A stretch of 20,103 nucleotides of DNA. Source: a virus. How positions within the stretch are numbered: the stretch's first letter is position 1; each line of letters begins with the position of its first letter. Below, one piece after another: positions 1-7,301 of the stretch. The stretch covers positions 1 through 20,103 of IMG/VR virus record IMGVR_UViG_3300009320_000140; one strand, given 5' to 3'. The notes under the pieces are model-generated. The model was given only the letters and a program-made list of their open reading frames with translations, made no database searches and had not been told where the DNA came from. The position numbers and the translations under genes were made by a program.

Positions 1-78
1 CTTGATGACGACGGAGAGTCGGAACAGAATACGGAAAGGTTTAGTTATGGCAGTTCACCCCAAACAGCTTATAGATAA
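1..78 (+). CDS. C-terminus of upstream gene (5' end outside window), possibly terminase large subunit
   Basis: Frame 1 is open from the first base and ends in TAA at 76-78, giving 25 residues that finish with SSPQTAYR. The stop shares one base with the ATG of the portal gene (TAATG), so the two are probably translationally coupled. Nothing in this short tail identifies a family. In Mu-like head modules the gene directly before a DUF935 portal is usually the large terminase, so that is the positional guess only. Confidence 0.6.
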   Translation, partial: LDDDGESEQNTERFSYGSSPQTAYR

Positions 79-1379
79 TGAATATACTAAGCAGGTACAT
101 ACAAAAACAAGTTAACAAAGGTGTTAAAGAGAAGTTTGAAAATATAGCAAAAAAACTACCTAAAAAAGCAAATACATATCATTATATTGACCCTGAAACA
201 TTGGACAGGATTTCCGCAAATATTGGAGAATGGAATGATATAGTTGAAAATGCGGAAGATATCGACAATCCGGATAGGGAAGAATTAATACAAGGATATA
301 AGGGATTCGTTGATGATTACCAAGTTTTTTCAGCGATGCAAGCGCGAATTAATAAAGCTATTTCTGGATCGTTTGCAATAATGGGTAAAGATGGAGAGAT
401 TGATGAGGAGGAAACGGCTAAATTTCTTGATCCTAAAGGTTATCCATTGCCTTGGTTTCGTGAGTTTATGACAATTGTTGAATTGGCTATATTCTACGGA
501 TATGAAGTGATACAACTAGGTGATATTATTGATAATAAATTTGATTGGGTTGAAAAAATACCAGAGGAAAACTTAATCCCTTATTATCATGCTATTTTAA
601 AAAATTACAATTATTCGTTTACAGAAGAAAACTCTATCAGTATAGATGACGACCTTTATAAAAATTGGACAATCGGCGTAGGTTCTGAAACTGATTTAGG
701 ATTGCTGAACAAGTGTGCAAAATATGTAATTTACAAAGGCGTATTCGGCTCATGGTCTGAACATGCCGATAGGTTTGGAATGCCATTAAGGCGTGCAAAA
801 ACTAATTTGGCAGATAACGAAAGACGGCAAAATCTTATAGACTCATTTGAAAACCAGTTAGGGGCACATTATATAATAGGCGACTATGACGATGAAATTG
901 ATTTGATTGAACAAAAGGGCGGCAGCGATCCGCATAATATTTACGGAATGCTTATTGACAAATGCGATGCGGCGATAAGCAAAATAATATTGTCACAAAC
1001 AGGAACAACAGATGAAAAAGCGCATGTGGGGGCGGCAAATGTCCATAAAGATGTAATGGATGGCGTTATATTCTCAGATAAGCTTACAATTGCAAAAATT
1101 GTAAATAAAGAACTATTCCCACGAATGAAAAAACTTGGACTAATAAGTCAAGGTAAGGATATTTACGGACAGTGGGACTTTTCGGAGCAATTAACTATAA
1201 ATGACCATGTTAAAAATATCGAAAGCTTAAGTAGGTCGGGATTTAGCGTTGACACCGAGGAGGTAAACAAGAAAACGGGCTATAAGGTAGATGAAACGAT
1301 TATTAATGTGCCTGAAAATAAGATAGGCTCAATCATGAGCGAAGTTAGTAACATGTATAAATCTAAAATAGATGGCTAG
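78..1379 (+). CDS. Portal protein, DUF935 / Mu gp29-like
   Basis: This 433-residue protein resembles the DUF935 portal family (Mu gp29), which forms the dodecameric ring at one capsid vertex through which DNA is packaged and to which the tail connects. Supporting features are the block FGSWSEHADRFGMPLRR (about residues 222-238), where family members carry a similar 'FaE.yG.P.RvGk' region, followed by a helical stretch with GAHYIIGDYDDEIDLIE and a later SKIILSQTGTTDEKAHVGAANVH segment matching the 'ilGqTlTt...gSra.a.vh' region of the family. It is somewhat shorter than Mu gp29 (roughly 500 residues). The ATG overlaps the preceding stop by one base, and the end overlaps the next gene by eight bases. 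No Shine-Dalgarno sequence is visible. Confidence 0.88.
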   Translation: MNILSRYIQKQVNKGVKEKFENIAKKLPKKANTYHYIDPETLDRISANIGEWNDIVENAEDIDNPDREELIQGYKGFVDDYQVFSAMQARINKAISGSFAIMGKDGEIDEEETAKFLDPKGYPLPWFREFMTIVELAIFYGYEVIQLGDIIDNKFDWVEKIPEENLIPYYHAILKNYNYSFTEENSISIDDDLYKNWTIGVGSETDLGLLNKCAKYVIYKGVFGSWSEHADRFGMPLRRAKTNLADNERRQNLIDSFENQLGAHYIIGDYDDEIDLIEQKGGSDPHNIYGMLIDKCDAAISKIILSQTGTTDEKAHVGAANVHKDVMDGVIFSDKLTIAKIVNKELFPRMKKLGLISQGKDIYGQWDFSEQLTINDHVKNIESLSRSGFSVDTEEVNKKTGYKVDETIINVPENKIGSIMSEVSNMYKSKIDG

Positions 1380-2253
1380 GACAATTGCGGAAATAAAACA
1401 ATCAATGATTGACCAAAAAAACGCCGAAAGCGGATTGAGCGATCTTACCTCCACAAGCTCGGTAGCTATTTGGAATTTAATATTTTTTATATGTGCCGTA
1501 GCCATAAAAGTAATCGAGGATTTATTTGATGTTTTACAGGAAGATGTGGAAGAGCGAAAGCTAGAACTGCCAACAGGTGTTTTAAGATGGTACGCAGCAG
1601 AGAGTTTATTATTCCAATATGGCGACCAAGTTGTATATAGGGATACTTATATCAACGAAGACGGCGATACTGTTACATTAAACGGCAAAGCAGTTGTATA
1701 CCCTGTTGTAGATTTAGATAAAAGAGTAGTTGAGTTGGCTGCGGCTAGCGAATCAGCAGGATTAATAACTATTAAAGCAGCCAAAATAACAAGCGGAATA
1801 GCCGAGCCGTTAACGGCAGGGGAATTAGCGTCTTTTGAAGATTATTGGAAGTCGAAAAGATTTGCAGGTACGCCTTTAGTGTTCATTTCTGCTGATCCTG
1901 ACTTAATGAAAGCTTATTATAATATTACTTATGATCCTGAGCTATTGGACAGTACAGGAACATTGATAAGTGACGGTGTAACCAAGCCTATTGAAGATGC
2001 AATAGATGATTATTTACAGACATTTCAAGCAGAAGATTTTAACGGAACACTTAAGGTTTTAAGCCTAACTTCTGCAATTGCGGAAGCCACTGGCGTATTA
2101 AATGCAGTAGCTACGGATATACAAGCAAAACCAGACGGCGGCACATATTCGGATATACTGGCGGCGTCTGGTCAAACATACGATAGTACGGCGGGATATA
2201 TGAAGATTGACCCAACCTTCCCATTAAGTACAACTATAAGCTATACAACATGA
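1372..2253 (+). CDS. Baseplate J-like protein (gpJ / Mu gp47 type)
   Basis: A 293-residue protein that I place in the baseplate J family, which forms wedge components of contractile-tail baseplates. The C-terminal half has the family pattern: an 'AGTPLVFISADPDLMKAYY' strand region, then paired strands, then a helix before a yL...F region (DAIDDYLQTFQAEDFNG) and an SAIAEATGV motif near residues 234-242. The N-terminus holds a hydrophobic helix (about residues 31-52, rich in Ile, Phe and Ala) followed by acidic and basic helices. It starts eight bases inside the portal gene and ends in an ATGA overlap with the next gene. It is shorter than P2 gpJ or Mu gp47, and its position next to the portal is unusual. 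A misleading 'nucleotidyltransferase' label is possible in automated annotation; I see no such catalytic motif. Confidence 0.72.
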   Translation: MARTIAEIKQSMIDQKNAESGLSDLTSTSSVAIWNLIFFICAVAIKVIEDLFDVLQEDVEERKLELPTGVLRWYAAESLLFQYGDQVVYRDTYINEDGDTVTLNGKAVVYPVVDLDKRVVELAAASESAGLITIKAAKITSGIAEPLTAGELASFEDYWKSKRFAGTPLVFISADPDLMKAYYNITYDPELLDSTGTLISDGVTKPIEDAIDDYLQTFQAEDFNGTLKVLSLTSAIAEATGVLNAVATDIQAKPDGGTYSDILAASGQTYDSTAGYMKIDPTFPLSTTISYTT

Positions 2254-2771
2254 GTATATTTGACATATATTGGTTTAATGTAGGTGAAAATTTAACGCCA
2301 AGTTTTTGGAGAAAGACAAAGGCAGGATTAGAGTCTAAATTAATCCCTTTCATTAGGTCAATATTAGCACCTGTTCAAGAGTTGAACGATTTATTATTTG
2401 ATTACCAAAGAGCAATAAAATCATATCTTGATTATACAGGTCAACACATCGCCTTGGAGGAATATTTAAATAAGACTTACGACATAGTAGATAGGCGTAT
2501 ATTTATAACAGAAAACAATATAGTAAATGGGGCGCAAAATGTCGACCTTTATTTAAAAGGAGAAGTAGATCCAACGCCTCTAAGCTTGTATTTACAAGGC
2601 GAAGCGGCGGATGTTCCTTTTAGCCTTTATTTACAAGGTGAATCAATACCAGATACTTATAATTTCACTATCAACATACCTCTTGTAGTTGGATTTAATG
2701 CCGACACAGTAACAAGGCAGGTTAAGAATTATAGCGAGGCGGCTAAAACATTTAATATAGTAACATTTTAG
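2250..2771 (+). CDS. Putative baseplate protein in gpI position, with triple LYLQGE repeat
   Basis: I do not recognise this 173-residue protein by sequence. It directly follows the J-like gene (ATGA overlap), the usual place of tail protein I (P2 gpI, Mu gp48), which links baseplate to fibres. The N-terminal 85 residues look helical and include ALEEYLNKTYDIVDRRIFI. Residues 99-137 contain three copies of a 13-residue unit built on [SD]LYL[KQ]GE, separated by six variable residues rich in Pro, Asp and Ala. The last 35 residues look like beta strands. The repeats resemble linker or stalk modules. The gpI role is an inference from position only. Confidence 0.6.
   Translation: MSIFDIYWFNVGENLTPSFWRKTKAGLESKLIPFIRSILAPVQELNDLLFDYQRAIKSYLDYTGQHIALEEYLNKTYDIVDRRIFITENNIVNGAQNVDLYLKGEVDPTPLSLYLQGEAADVPFSLYLQGESIPDTYNFTINIPLVVGFNADTVTRQVKNYSEAAKTFNIVTF
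2544..2660 (+). repeat. Three 39-bp in-frame repeats encoding the [SD]LYL[KQ]GE unit
   Basis: Units begin at 2544, 2583 and 2622. Each starts with a 21-bp conserved core (such as AGCCTTTATTTACAAGG) encoding seven residues, followed by 18 bp that vary. The cores differ at several, mainly third-codon, positions while the peptide is nearly constant, suggesting an old duplication kept by selection on the protein. Confidence 0.85.
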
Positions 2772-2774
2772 GAT

Positions 2775-3491
2775 ATGAACGAGAAAATAACTTTTACAGG
2801 CGGCGAACCTGCTATAAATTTTGATGATTTAGATAGGAATAATAAGGCAAATAAAAACGCTTCAATAAATTCATTTAGAGCTTTTGGTGATAATTATATA
2901 ATTCAAGGCGTTACTGGAAATCCGGCTATATCGGCTGGATATGTTATGTTAGACGGTGAGATACTACAAGTTGACGCACATTCAAAAACAGGTACGCATT
3001 TTGAAAAAGTTACAACTTATGACAACGGAGGAAATAAGACGTTTAACGATGGGACACCACGTCAAACGTGGGCGAAACATAGGGCGACCATAACAGCAGG
3101 TTCGGGAAGCTTAGCTTATTTAACAGCGGTAAGATTAGGGACTAAATTTGTAGAGCCAACTACAATTGCAAATCTAACAACTACAGTTATTGAAATAGGC
3201 GATTGGAATATGAACAGCGTGCCGACTTCAACCATAACGGTGGCGCATGGAATTGGTAATTATAAAAATATAAGAAGTGTAAATGTAATAATAAGAGATG
3301 ATAGCGATGTGAATTATTATGATATAAATAAAAAATGCGGCGGTGCTGATATCCCCGTAGCAGCTGGAATATCTTCTATAGATGCCACAAACATAGTACT
3401 AACACGCCCTACGGGCAGTTTTTTTGCAAGTGTTAATTTCGACTCAACAGGATACAATAGAGGGTGGATAACGGTACAATACGAAACATGA
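2775..3491 (+). CDS. Putative tail fibre / baseplate appendage protein
   Basis: This 238-residue protein has no family I can name with certainty. Its first half contains NPAISAGYVMLDGEILQVDAH, resembling the 'a.G.v.lnGei' turn often found near the start of fibre and collar proteins in Bacteroidota phages. The rest is predicted to be strand-rich, with many Thr, Ile, Gly and Asn residues, a short Lys-Cys-Gly-Gly turn, and a closing strand ending in WITVQYET. It follows the gpI-position gene after three bases and overlaps the MuF gene by ATGA. Its grouping with the J-like and gpI-position genes suggests a fibre or a baseplate-fibre adaptor. Confidence 0.6.
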   Translation: MNEKITFTGGEPAINFDDLDRNNKANKNASINSFRAFGDNYIIQGVTGNPAISAGYVMLDGEILQVDAHSKTGTHFEKVTTYDNGGNKTFNDGTPRQTWAKHRATITAGSGSLAYLTAVRLGTKFVEPTTIANLTTTVIEIGDWNMNSVPTSTITVAHGIGNYKNIRSVNVIIRDDSDVNYYDINKKCGGADIPVAAGISSIDATNIVLTRPTGSFFASVNFDSTGYNRGWITVQYET

Positions 3492-4252
3492 TGCCAATAA
3501 CCAACAAGGAGATAGAGAAAATATTAAGGGGTATCTGGAAAGGTGAAATATCAATATTTAGTTTGCCAAAAAGGATATTTGAATTTACATACTCGGAATT
3601 AATCGGAGTGGTAGATAATGGTTTTGGCGGCGGCGTTGGCGATTTCCAAGAGGGTAGTTTTAAAGCAAATAAAGCATTGGCATATCAAAATAATATATCT
3701 GTATTTTCAGGCGCAAAGACATTCCAGGAGGTTAAGGATATGTCAATGTTTATTTTTAAGAATGATGGATCAAAAAGACCATTTAAGGAATTCAGGGAGT
3801 TTGGGCAAAAAATAAATGAAACATATAACGTGCACTGGTTAAAAACAGAACAAGACACGGCGTTCGGAATGGCTCAAAGTGCTGATAAATGGATTAAAAT
3901 AGAAGATGAACAAGAGCTATTACCTTATCTTAAATACGTAACGGCAGCAGATGAAAGAGTAAGAGACGAACACGCACAATGGGATGGAATAGTAAGACCT
4001 GTAAATGATTCGTTTTGGGATACTACTATGCCCGTAAATGGGTTCAATTGCAGGTGTACGGTTACAAGATTACATGAAGGGAAAGAATCAAGCTTAAAGG
4101 GAGTAAAAAGAAACGATGATAAATTATTCAGCGTTAACGCAGGTAAAGTAGACTATATATTTAATGAAAACAAGCACCCATATTTTAAGGTTGAAAAGAG
4201 ATTTAAACCTATGCTAAAAAACAACTTTGGATTTAAAACACCTGAAAAATGA
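3488..4252 (+). CDS. Head morphogenesis protein, MuF / SPP1 gp7-like (Mu gp30 type)
   Basis: A 254-residue minor head protein of the MuF-like family, which associates with the portal and is needed for head assembly and, in SPP1, DNA ejection. The diagnostic motif lies at residues 150-193: YVTAADERVRDEHAQWDG followed by a Pro-rich stretch and PVNGFNCRCTVTR, with conserved Asp/Glu-His pairs and the paired cysteines Cys188 and Cys190. I chose ATG 3488 because it forms an ATGA overlap with the preceding stop, the dominant coupling in this operon; an in-frame GTG at 3464 would add only eight residues. The protein is shorter than Mu gp30 (gpF, over 400 residues), keeping the core domain. The C-terminus has GKVDYIFN, a motif also present in the gene at 5195. 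Confidence 0.9.
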   Translation: MMPITNKEIEKILRGIWKGEISIFSLPKRIFEFTYSELIGVVDNGFGGGVGDFQEGSFKANKALAYQNNISVFSGAKTFQEVKDMSMFIFKNDGSKRPFKEFREFGQKINETYNVHWLKTEQDTAFGMAQSADKWIKIEDEQELLPYLKYVTAADERVRDEHAQWDGIVRPVNDSFWDTTMPVNGFNCRCTVTRLHEGKESSLKGVKRNDDKLFSVNAGKVDYIFNENKHPYFKVEKRFKPMLKNNFGFKTPEK

Positions 4253-4692
4253 GTCTAAAAAGAGTGTCGGGAAAATTTGATCTTGGGCGAAAAAGTAAAA
4301 AGTTTCGACAACTAAAGAAAGAAGCTCCAAAAGTTATTGCCGAAAATTCATTAAATCACTATTTAGAAGGTTTTAGAAAAGGAGGAGGGCAAACTAATGA
4401 CTCTAAGAGCGGTTGGAGAAAAAGAAAACCAACGGCAAAAAGAGACGCAGGAAGGGCGATATTAGTAGATACAGGAGCGTTAAGAAGGGATCTGCAAGTA
4501 ATATCAGCCAAAGAAGGAAAAATAATACTAGGAACAAGGCGAATTCCTTACGCTCGCAGACATAACGAAGGAATAACGGACAGGTTGGGGCGAAAAATGC
4601 CGCAAAGGGAATTTATAGGACATTCAAGAGAGTTGAATAAGGAAAATATGAAACTATTGAATAGAATGGTTAAAAAAGCAATGAGAAAATGA
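4249..4692 (+). CDS. Virion morphogenesis / tail completion protein, Mu gpG / P2 gpS-like
   Basis: A 147-residue, very basic protein that fits the phage virion morphogenesis family (Mu gpG, P2 gpS), needed for tail completion and head-tail joining. The typical pattern is present in order: SGWRKRK, then ILVDTGALRRDLQV (residues 71-84), a beta pair ending GTRRIPYARRHNEG (95-108) and the C-terminal MPQREFIGHS (118-127), which matches the family 'MPaRpFLG.s' signature. Start and stop both lie in ATGA overlaps. Length is normal for the family. Confidence 0.87.
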   Translation: MSLKRVSGKFDLGRKSKKFRQLKKEAPKVIAENSLNHYLEGFRKGGGQTNDSKSGWRKRKPTAKRDAGRAILVDTGALRRDLQVISAKEGKIILGTRRIPYARRHNEGITDRLGRKMPQREFIGHSRELNKENMKLLNRMVKKAMRK

Positions 4693-5183
4693 CAGAAGAT
4701 GTAAAATACGACATATATACGACTATCGAAGCGGCTTTAGAAGAAATTGCAGAATTAAAACACGTTCTTAAGTATAATTCGCAGGATATCGATGTAACGC
4801 AAGAACAGCAACTTAATTATCCACAAGCGTGGCTCTACTTTTCGTCTATAGAATGGAAAGATAATATGCAGGTGGGTCATCAACAAAACACAACAAGGGA
4901 GCAGAAGGGGAATTTTGAGATAACTGTAAGAATAGCCCAACATTCTTTTGAAAATGATAATGTAAGTTGGAAAACTGATTTAAGCATATTTAACACGGTT
5001 TACAGGAAATTAGCAAATTTACGGGGTGATAATTTCACGCCATTACAACGAAAATCAGAAAATGATGACACAACAAACGATAATGTAAGAATTTGGAATA
5101 TAGTTTTCACCACAATGGGTACAGAATGTGGCGTAAGCAACAATAAAACAGATGCAGCACCGGTAAAATTAACAATAAATTAA
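4689..5183 (+). CDS. Putative tail terminator / head-tail joining protein
   Basis: I do not recognise this 164-residue protein from motifs. It has a helical N-terminus (IYTTIEAALEEIAELKHVL) followed by alternating strands and a long helix (KTDLSIFNTVYRKLANL), then a last strand pair with RIWNIVFTTMG. This order, with the IAQHSF and WNIVF strands flanking a helix, is like tail-terminator proteins of the lambda gpU type, and the gene sits right after the gpG-like gene, where terminators and connectors often lie. It starts in an ATGA overlap. Function is inferred from position and predicted fold. Confidence 0.5.
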   Translation: MTEDVKYDIYTTIEAALEEIAELKHVLKYNSQDIDVTQEQQLNYPQAWLYFSSIEWKDNMQVGHQQNTTREQKGNFEITVRIAQHSFENDNVSWKTDLSIFNTVYRKLANLRGDNFTPLQRKSENDDTTNDNVRIWNIVFTTMGTECGVSNNKTDAAPVKLTIN

Positions 5184-5194
5184 ACAATAACAAC

Positions 5195-5458
5195 ATGACA
5201 ACAAGAGCAGAGAATGGATCGGAAATATTATACCAAGTAACAGGCAAAGTAGACTATGTGTTTAATCAAACACTAGAACAAGCAGGGCTATTTAAATTAA
5301 AAACAGCATCACCATCAGGAAATGTAAGCGTAAAATTCGAAGATGGCAGCACGGATATAGTAGATTGCGACAGGTTAGACGCAATGAACGCTAAAGTATT
5401 AATTGTATATAGTACAAATACAGATATATTAATTACTGATTTTGGGCTATACAAGTAA
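5195..5458 (+). CDS. Small protein of unknown function
   Basis: An 87-residue protein with no recognised family. It appears mostly beta: strands around residues 10-24 (EILYQVTGKVDYVFN), 31-50, and a C-terminal pair with KVLIVYSTNTDILITDFGLYK. It is separated from the preceding gene by 11 bases and is the last gene before the promoter-like gap. The GKVDYVFN string shares both protein and codon similarity with the C-terminus of the MuF-like protein. It may be a small head or head-tail component, but only its position suggests this. Confidence 0.6.
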   Translation: MTTRAENGSEILYQVTGKVDYVFNQTLEQAGLFKLKTASPSGNVSVKFEDGSTDIVDCDRLDAMNAKVLIVYSTNTDILITDFGLYK

Positions 5459-5488
5459 TGACATATGTCTAAATTCAATGACATATGT
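5457..5488 (+). repeat. Two 12-bp direct repeats, AATGACATATGT, 20 bp apart
   Basis: Exact copies lie at 5457-5468 and 5477-5488; the first overlaps the stop codon of the preceding gene. Each contains the 8-bp palindrome ACATATGT. The 20-bp period is about two helical turns, so two dimers could bind one DNA face. The pair lies just upstream of where the -33 region of the adjacent promoter would be, the expected place for a transcription activator. The sequence is seen directly; the operator role is inferred. Confidence 0.55.
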
Positions 5489-5512
5489 ATAATTACTTAA
5501 TATACAATGGAT

Positions 5513-5520
5513 TACATTTG
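5513..5520 (+). promoter_or_regulatory. Bacteroidota-type -7 promoter element for the capsid genes
   Basis: TACATTTG at 5513-5520 matches the Bacteroidota consensus TAnnTTTG exactly and lies in the largest intergenic gap, 43 bases before the protease start. A TTG-type -33 element at the usual 17-23 base spacing is not visible, so basal activity may be low and depend on a factor bound at the direct repeats upstream. The leader 5521-5562 is AT-rich and lacks a Shine-Dalgarno sequence. Confidence 0.55.
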
Positions 5521-5562
5521 AAAAACAGGATATAAATTAATAATTTTATACAAAATTTTAGT

Positions 5563-6696
5563 ATGGAATTAAAGTATTTTACAAATCAAGGCGAAGGAGT
5601 TTATGACATTTTATTAAGTGGCGTAGTTGGTCAAAAGATAGATGGCGATCAAATAGCGGCAGAGATAAAGTTTTTAAACGAAATTGGGGCAACTTTAATT
5701 CGAGAAAGAATTAATAGTGTAGGTGGCAATATAATAAACGGTATGTCTATTATAGCAGCAAACATAGAAAGTAAAGCAGAAATACATACTATAAACGAAG
5801 GGATGGCAGGAAGTATAGCAAATGTGATTCTTACTACAGGAAATAAAAGAATCTCATATGATTACGGACTGGGCGTAATTCATAATCCATCATACAACGG
5901 CATTTCATTAAATGACATGGATGACGGAAAAGGAAAGGATAATGCAGTAAAATTCAAAAATTCAATACTCGACATATACACAAATAATACAAGCATGACG
6001 AGAAGTGTAGCTTCTAAAAAAATGGATGAAGATATACTTTTAAGTTCTGCCGAAATGCTAGAACTGGGAATGATTGATGAAATAGCTAAAAGTAAATCAA
6101 AACCTGCAATAACTAAAAATATGTCATACGTTGACATAATGAATATATGTAACGATAAAAGTAAATTTATAGATAAACCAAAAATTAACAAAATGAGCGA
6201 TTTAACAAAATTTTTCAATTTAACCGATGAGGCTAACGAAACCGCTATCCTTAAAGCAGCTCAGAAGGATAGGAGTGAATTGAAATTAGCCAAAAATCAA
6301 ATTTCTGCTTTGGAAAAAACCAAAGGGGAAAAAGACACTGAGATCAATAACCTAAAAGAAGAAGTGAAAACTTTTAAAAATCAAGCCATTGAGAGTTATG
6401 TAAATGCTCAAATAGAAATAGGCATGTTTTTAGAAGAAAACAAAGAAAGTGTTATTGAAAATGCCACTAAAATAGGGCTTGAAGCTTTTAGGGCTATCGT
6501 GGATGGAATGCCGAAAAAACCTGCTAATGTTTTAAATCAAATCAATAACAACGCAGGAGAGCCAAAAAAAACAACTGACGAGAAATTAAAAGAAGAATAT
6601 CAAAACTTGTGTGAAAACGATTCTATTGAATTAAAAAGGATTAAAACCGAAGAGAAAGCAAGATTTGACAAAATGTTTAACGCTTGGAATAAATAA
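5563..6696 (+). CDS. Head maturation protease (ClpP-like, S14) fused to scaffold domain
   Basis: A 377-residue protein that combines a serine protease of the ClpP fold with a scaffold, as Mu gpI and related prohead proteases do. It shapes the procapsid and then degrades the scaffold. The N-terminal 180 residues are ClpP-like: the oxyanion region INSVGGNI (50-57), nucleophile Ser84 in GMAGSIANVI, His107 in GVIHNPS, and Asp157 in DEDILLSSAEMLELGMIDEI, which aligns with the ClpP catalytic Asp. Residues 211-377 are helical and highly charged, with a coiled coil around 235-275. The spacing of Met211 after a Lys-rich linker suggests an internal scaffold start. It is the first gene after the putative promoter and precedes the decoration and capsid genes. 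Confidence 0.9.
   Translation: MELKYFTNQGEGVYDILLSGVVGQKIDGDQIAAEIKFLNEIGATLIRERINSVGGNIINGMSIIAANIESKAEIHTINEGMAGSIANVILTTGNKRISYDYGLGVIHNPSYNGISLNDMDDGKGKDNAVKFKNSILDIYTNNTSMTRSVASKKMDEDILLSSAEMLELGMIDEIAKSKSKPAITKNMSYVDIMNICNDKSKFIDKPKINKMSDLTKFFNLTDEANETAILKAAQKDRSELKLAKNQISALEKTKGEKDTEINNLKEEVKTFKNQAIESYVNAQIEIGMFLEENKESVIENATKIGLEAFRAIVDGMPKKPANVLNQINNNAGEPKKTTDEKLKEEYQNLCENDSIELKRIKTEEKARFDKMFNAWNK
6193..6696 (+). other. Possible internal start producing a free scaffold protein
   Basis: An in-frame ATG at 6193-6195 (Met211) falls exactly at the boundary between protease and scaffold and begins MSDLTKFFNLTDEANETAI, a natural-looking N-terminus. The preceding bases are A-rich (aaaattaacaaa), like other starts in this operon. 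Mu makes scaffold Z from within gene I, and lambda makes Nu3 from within C in the same way. The product would be 167 residues. This is inferred by analogy, not shown by the sequence. Confidence 0.4.
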
Positions 6697-6704
6697 TTAC
6701 AGAT

Positions 6705-7280
6705 ATGCCAGAACCAGCAACAATAAGACAACCTTTTGGAACTAGTGGAACAAATCAACTACCACTTACTACATTAGGAACAGGAACAGCGGCAACAGGA
6801 GTTACAGCCGTTGAGTACGGAGACGGAGTAAACCACAAAACCGTATTAACAGTAAGTACGACATTAGGCGCAATAGCGGGAGGTGCAAACCTTGGGCTAG
6901 GCACATTAATGTACACCCTACCCGCAGGGGCACATGTAATCAATTCTGCCTATATGAGTATGGCACTAACGGCAGCAGATGGAAATATTGACGCAGATAC
7001 GCCAGATGTAGGTATCGGAACAGTAGTTGCAAGCGGAGCGGTGGCAGTATTGAGCGGAACAGCAACGTTTGAAAATATTATAACAGGACAAACCGCAACA
7101 AACTGCACAGGAACGGCATCAATTAAGACTACCGCACCAACAGCAGGTACGGGACTTGCTATTGAAGCAGCAGCAGCGCACACTGTTTACTTTAACGTAG
7201 CAGACGGATGGGCAGCATCAGGTGAAGCAGCTTGTCCAATTTCAGGTACAATCACTATCGAATGGACAACTTTAGCGTAA
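6705..7280 (+). CDS. Putative capsid decoration protein
   Basis: A 191-residue protein, rich in Ala, Thr and Gly and nearly free of charged residues, with an apparent all-beta pattern (VEYGDGVNHKTVLTVSTTLG; the closing strand pair ends in GTITIEWTTLA). It lies between the protease/scaffold and the major capsid gene, where head decoration or stabilisation proteins usually lie. The N-terminal 35 residues (Pro, Gly and Thr-rich) look flexible. I do not recognise a named family. It is in the same short transcription unit as the capsid gene, consistent with high-copy expression. Codon use is strongly biased to GCA/ACA/GGA. Confidence 0.6.
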   Translation: MPEPATIRQPFGTSGTNQLPLTTLGTGTAATGVTAVEYGDGVNHKTVLTVSTTLGAIAGGANLGLGTLMYTLPAGAHVINSAYMSMALTAADGNIDADTPDVGIGTVVASGAVAVLSGTATFENIITGQTATNCTGTASIKTTAPTAGTGLAIEAAAAHTVYFNVADGWAASGEAACPISGTITIEWTTLA

Positions 7281-7301
7281 AAAATTAAAAAATAAGATAA
7301 C

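Noticed and set aside
3406-3425. GCCC-TAC-GGGC followed by seven T, resembling a terminator
   Set aside because: The stem is only four pairs, it lies within the coding sequence of the fibre-like gene, and the T run encodes residues of that protein. A weak intragenic effect cannot be excluded, but it is not supported.
3464-3487. In-frame GTG start for the MuF-like gene, eight residues longer
   Set aside because: ATG 3488 forms the ATGA overlap seen at many other junctions here, and the extra residues have no family support.
5266-6218. Minus-strand open frames opposite several genes, the longest 112 codons opposite the protease
   Set aside because: They lie wholly or largely opposite well-supported genes, have low-complexity hydrophobic translations and no starts or context; they are shadows of AT-rich coding DNA.
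6755-7183. Minus-strand open frames opposite the decoration gene
   Set aside because: Produced by the biased Ala/Thr/Gly codon use of the + strand gene; translations are Val/Ala/Pro-rich and meaningless.
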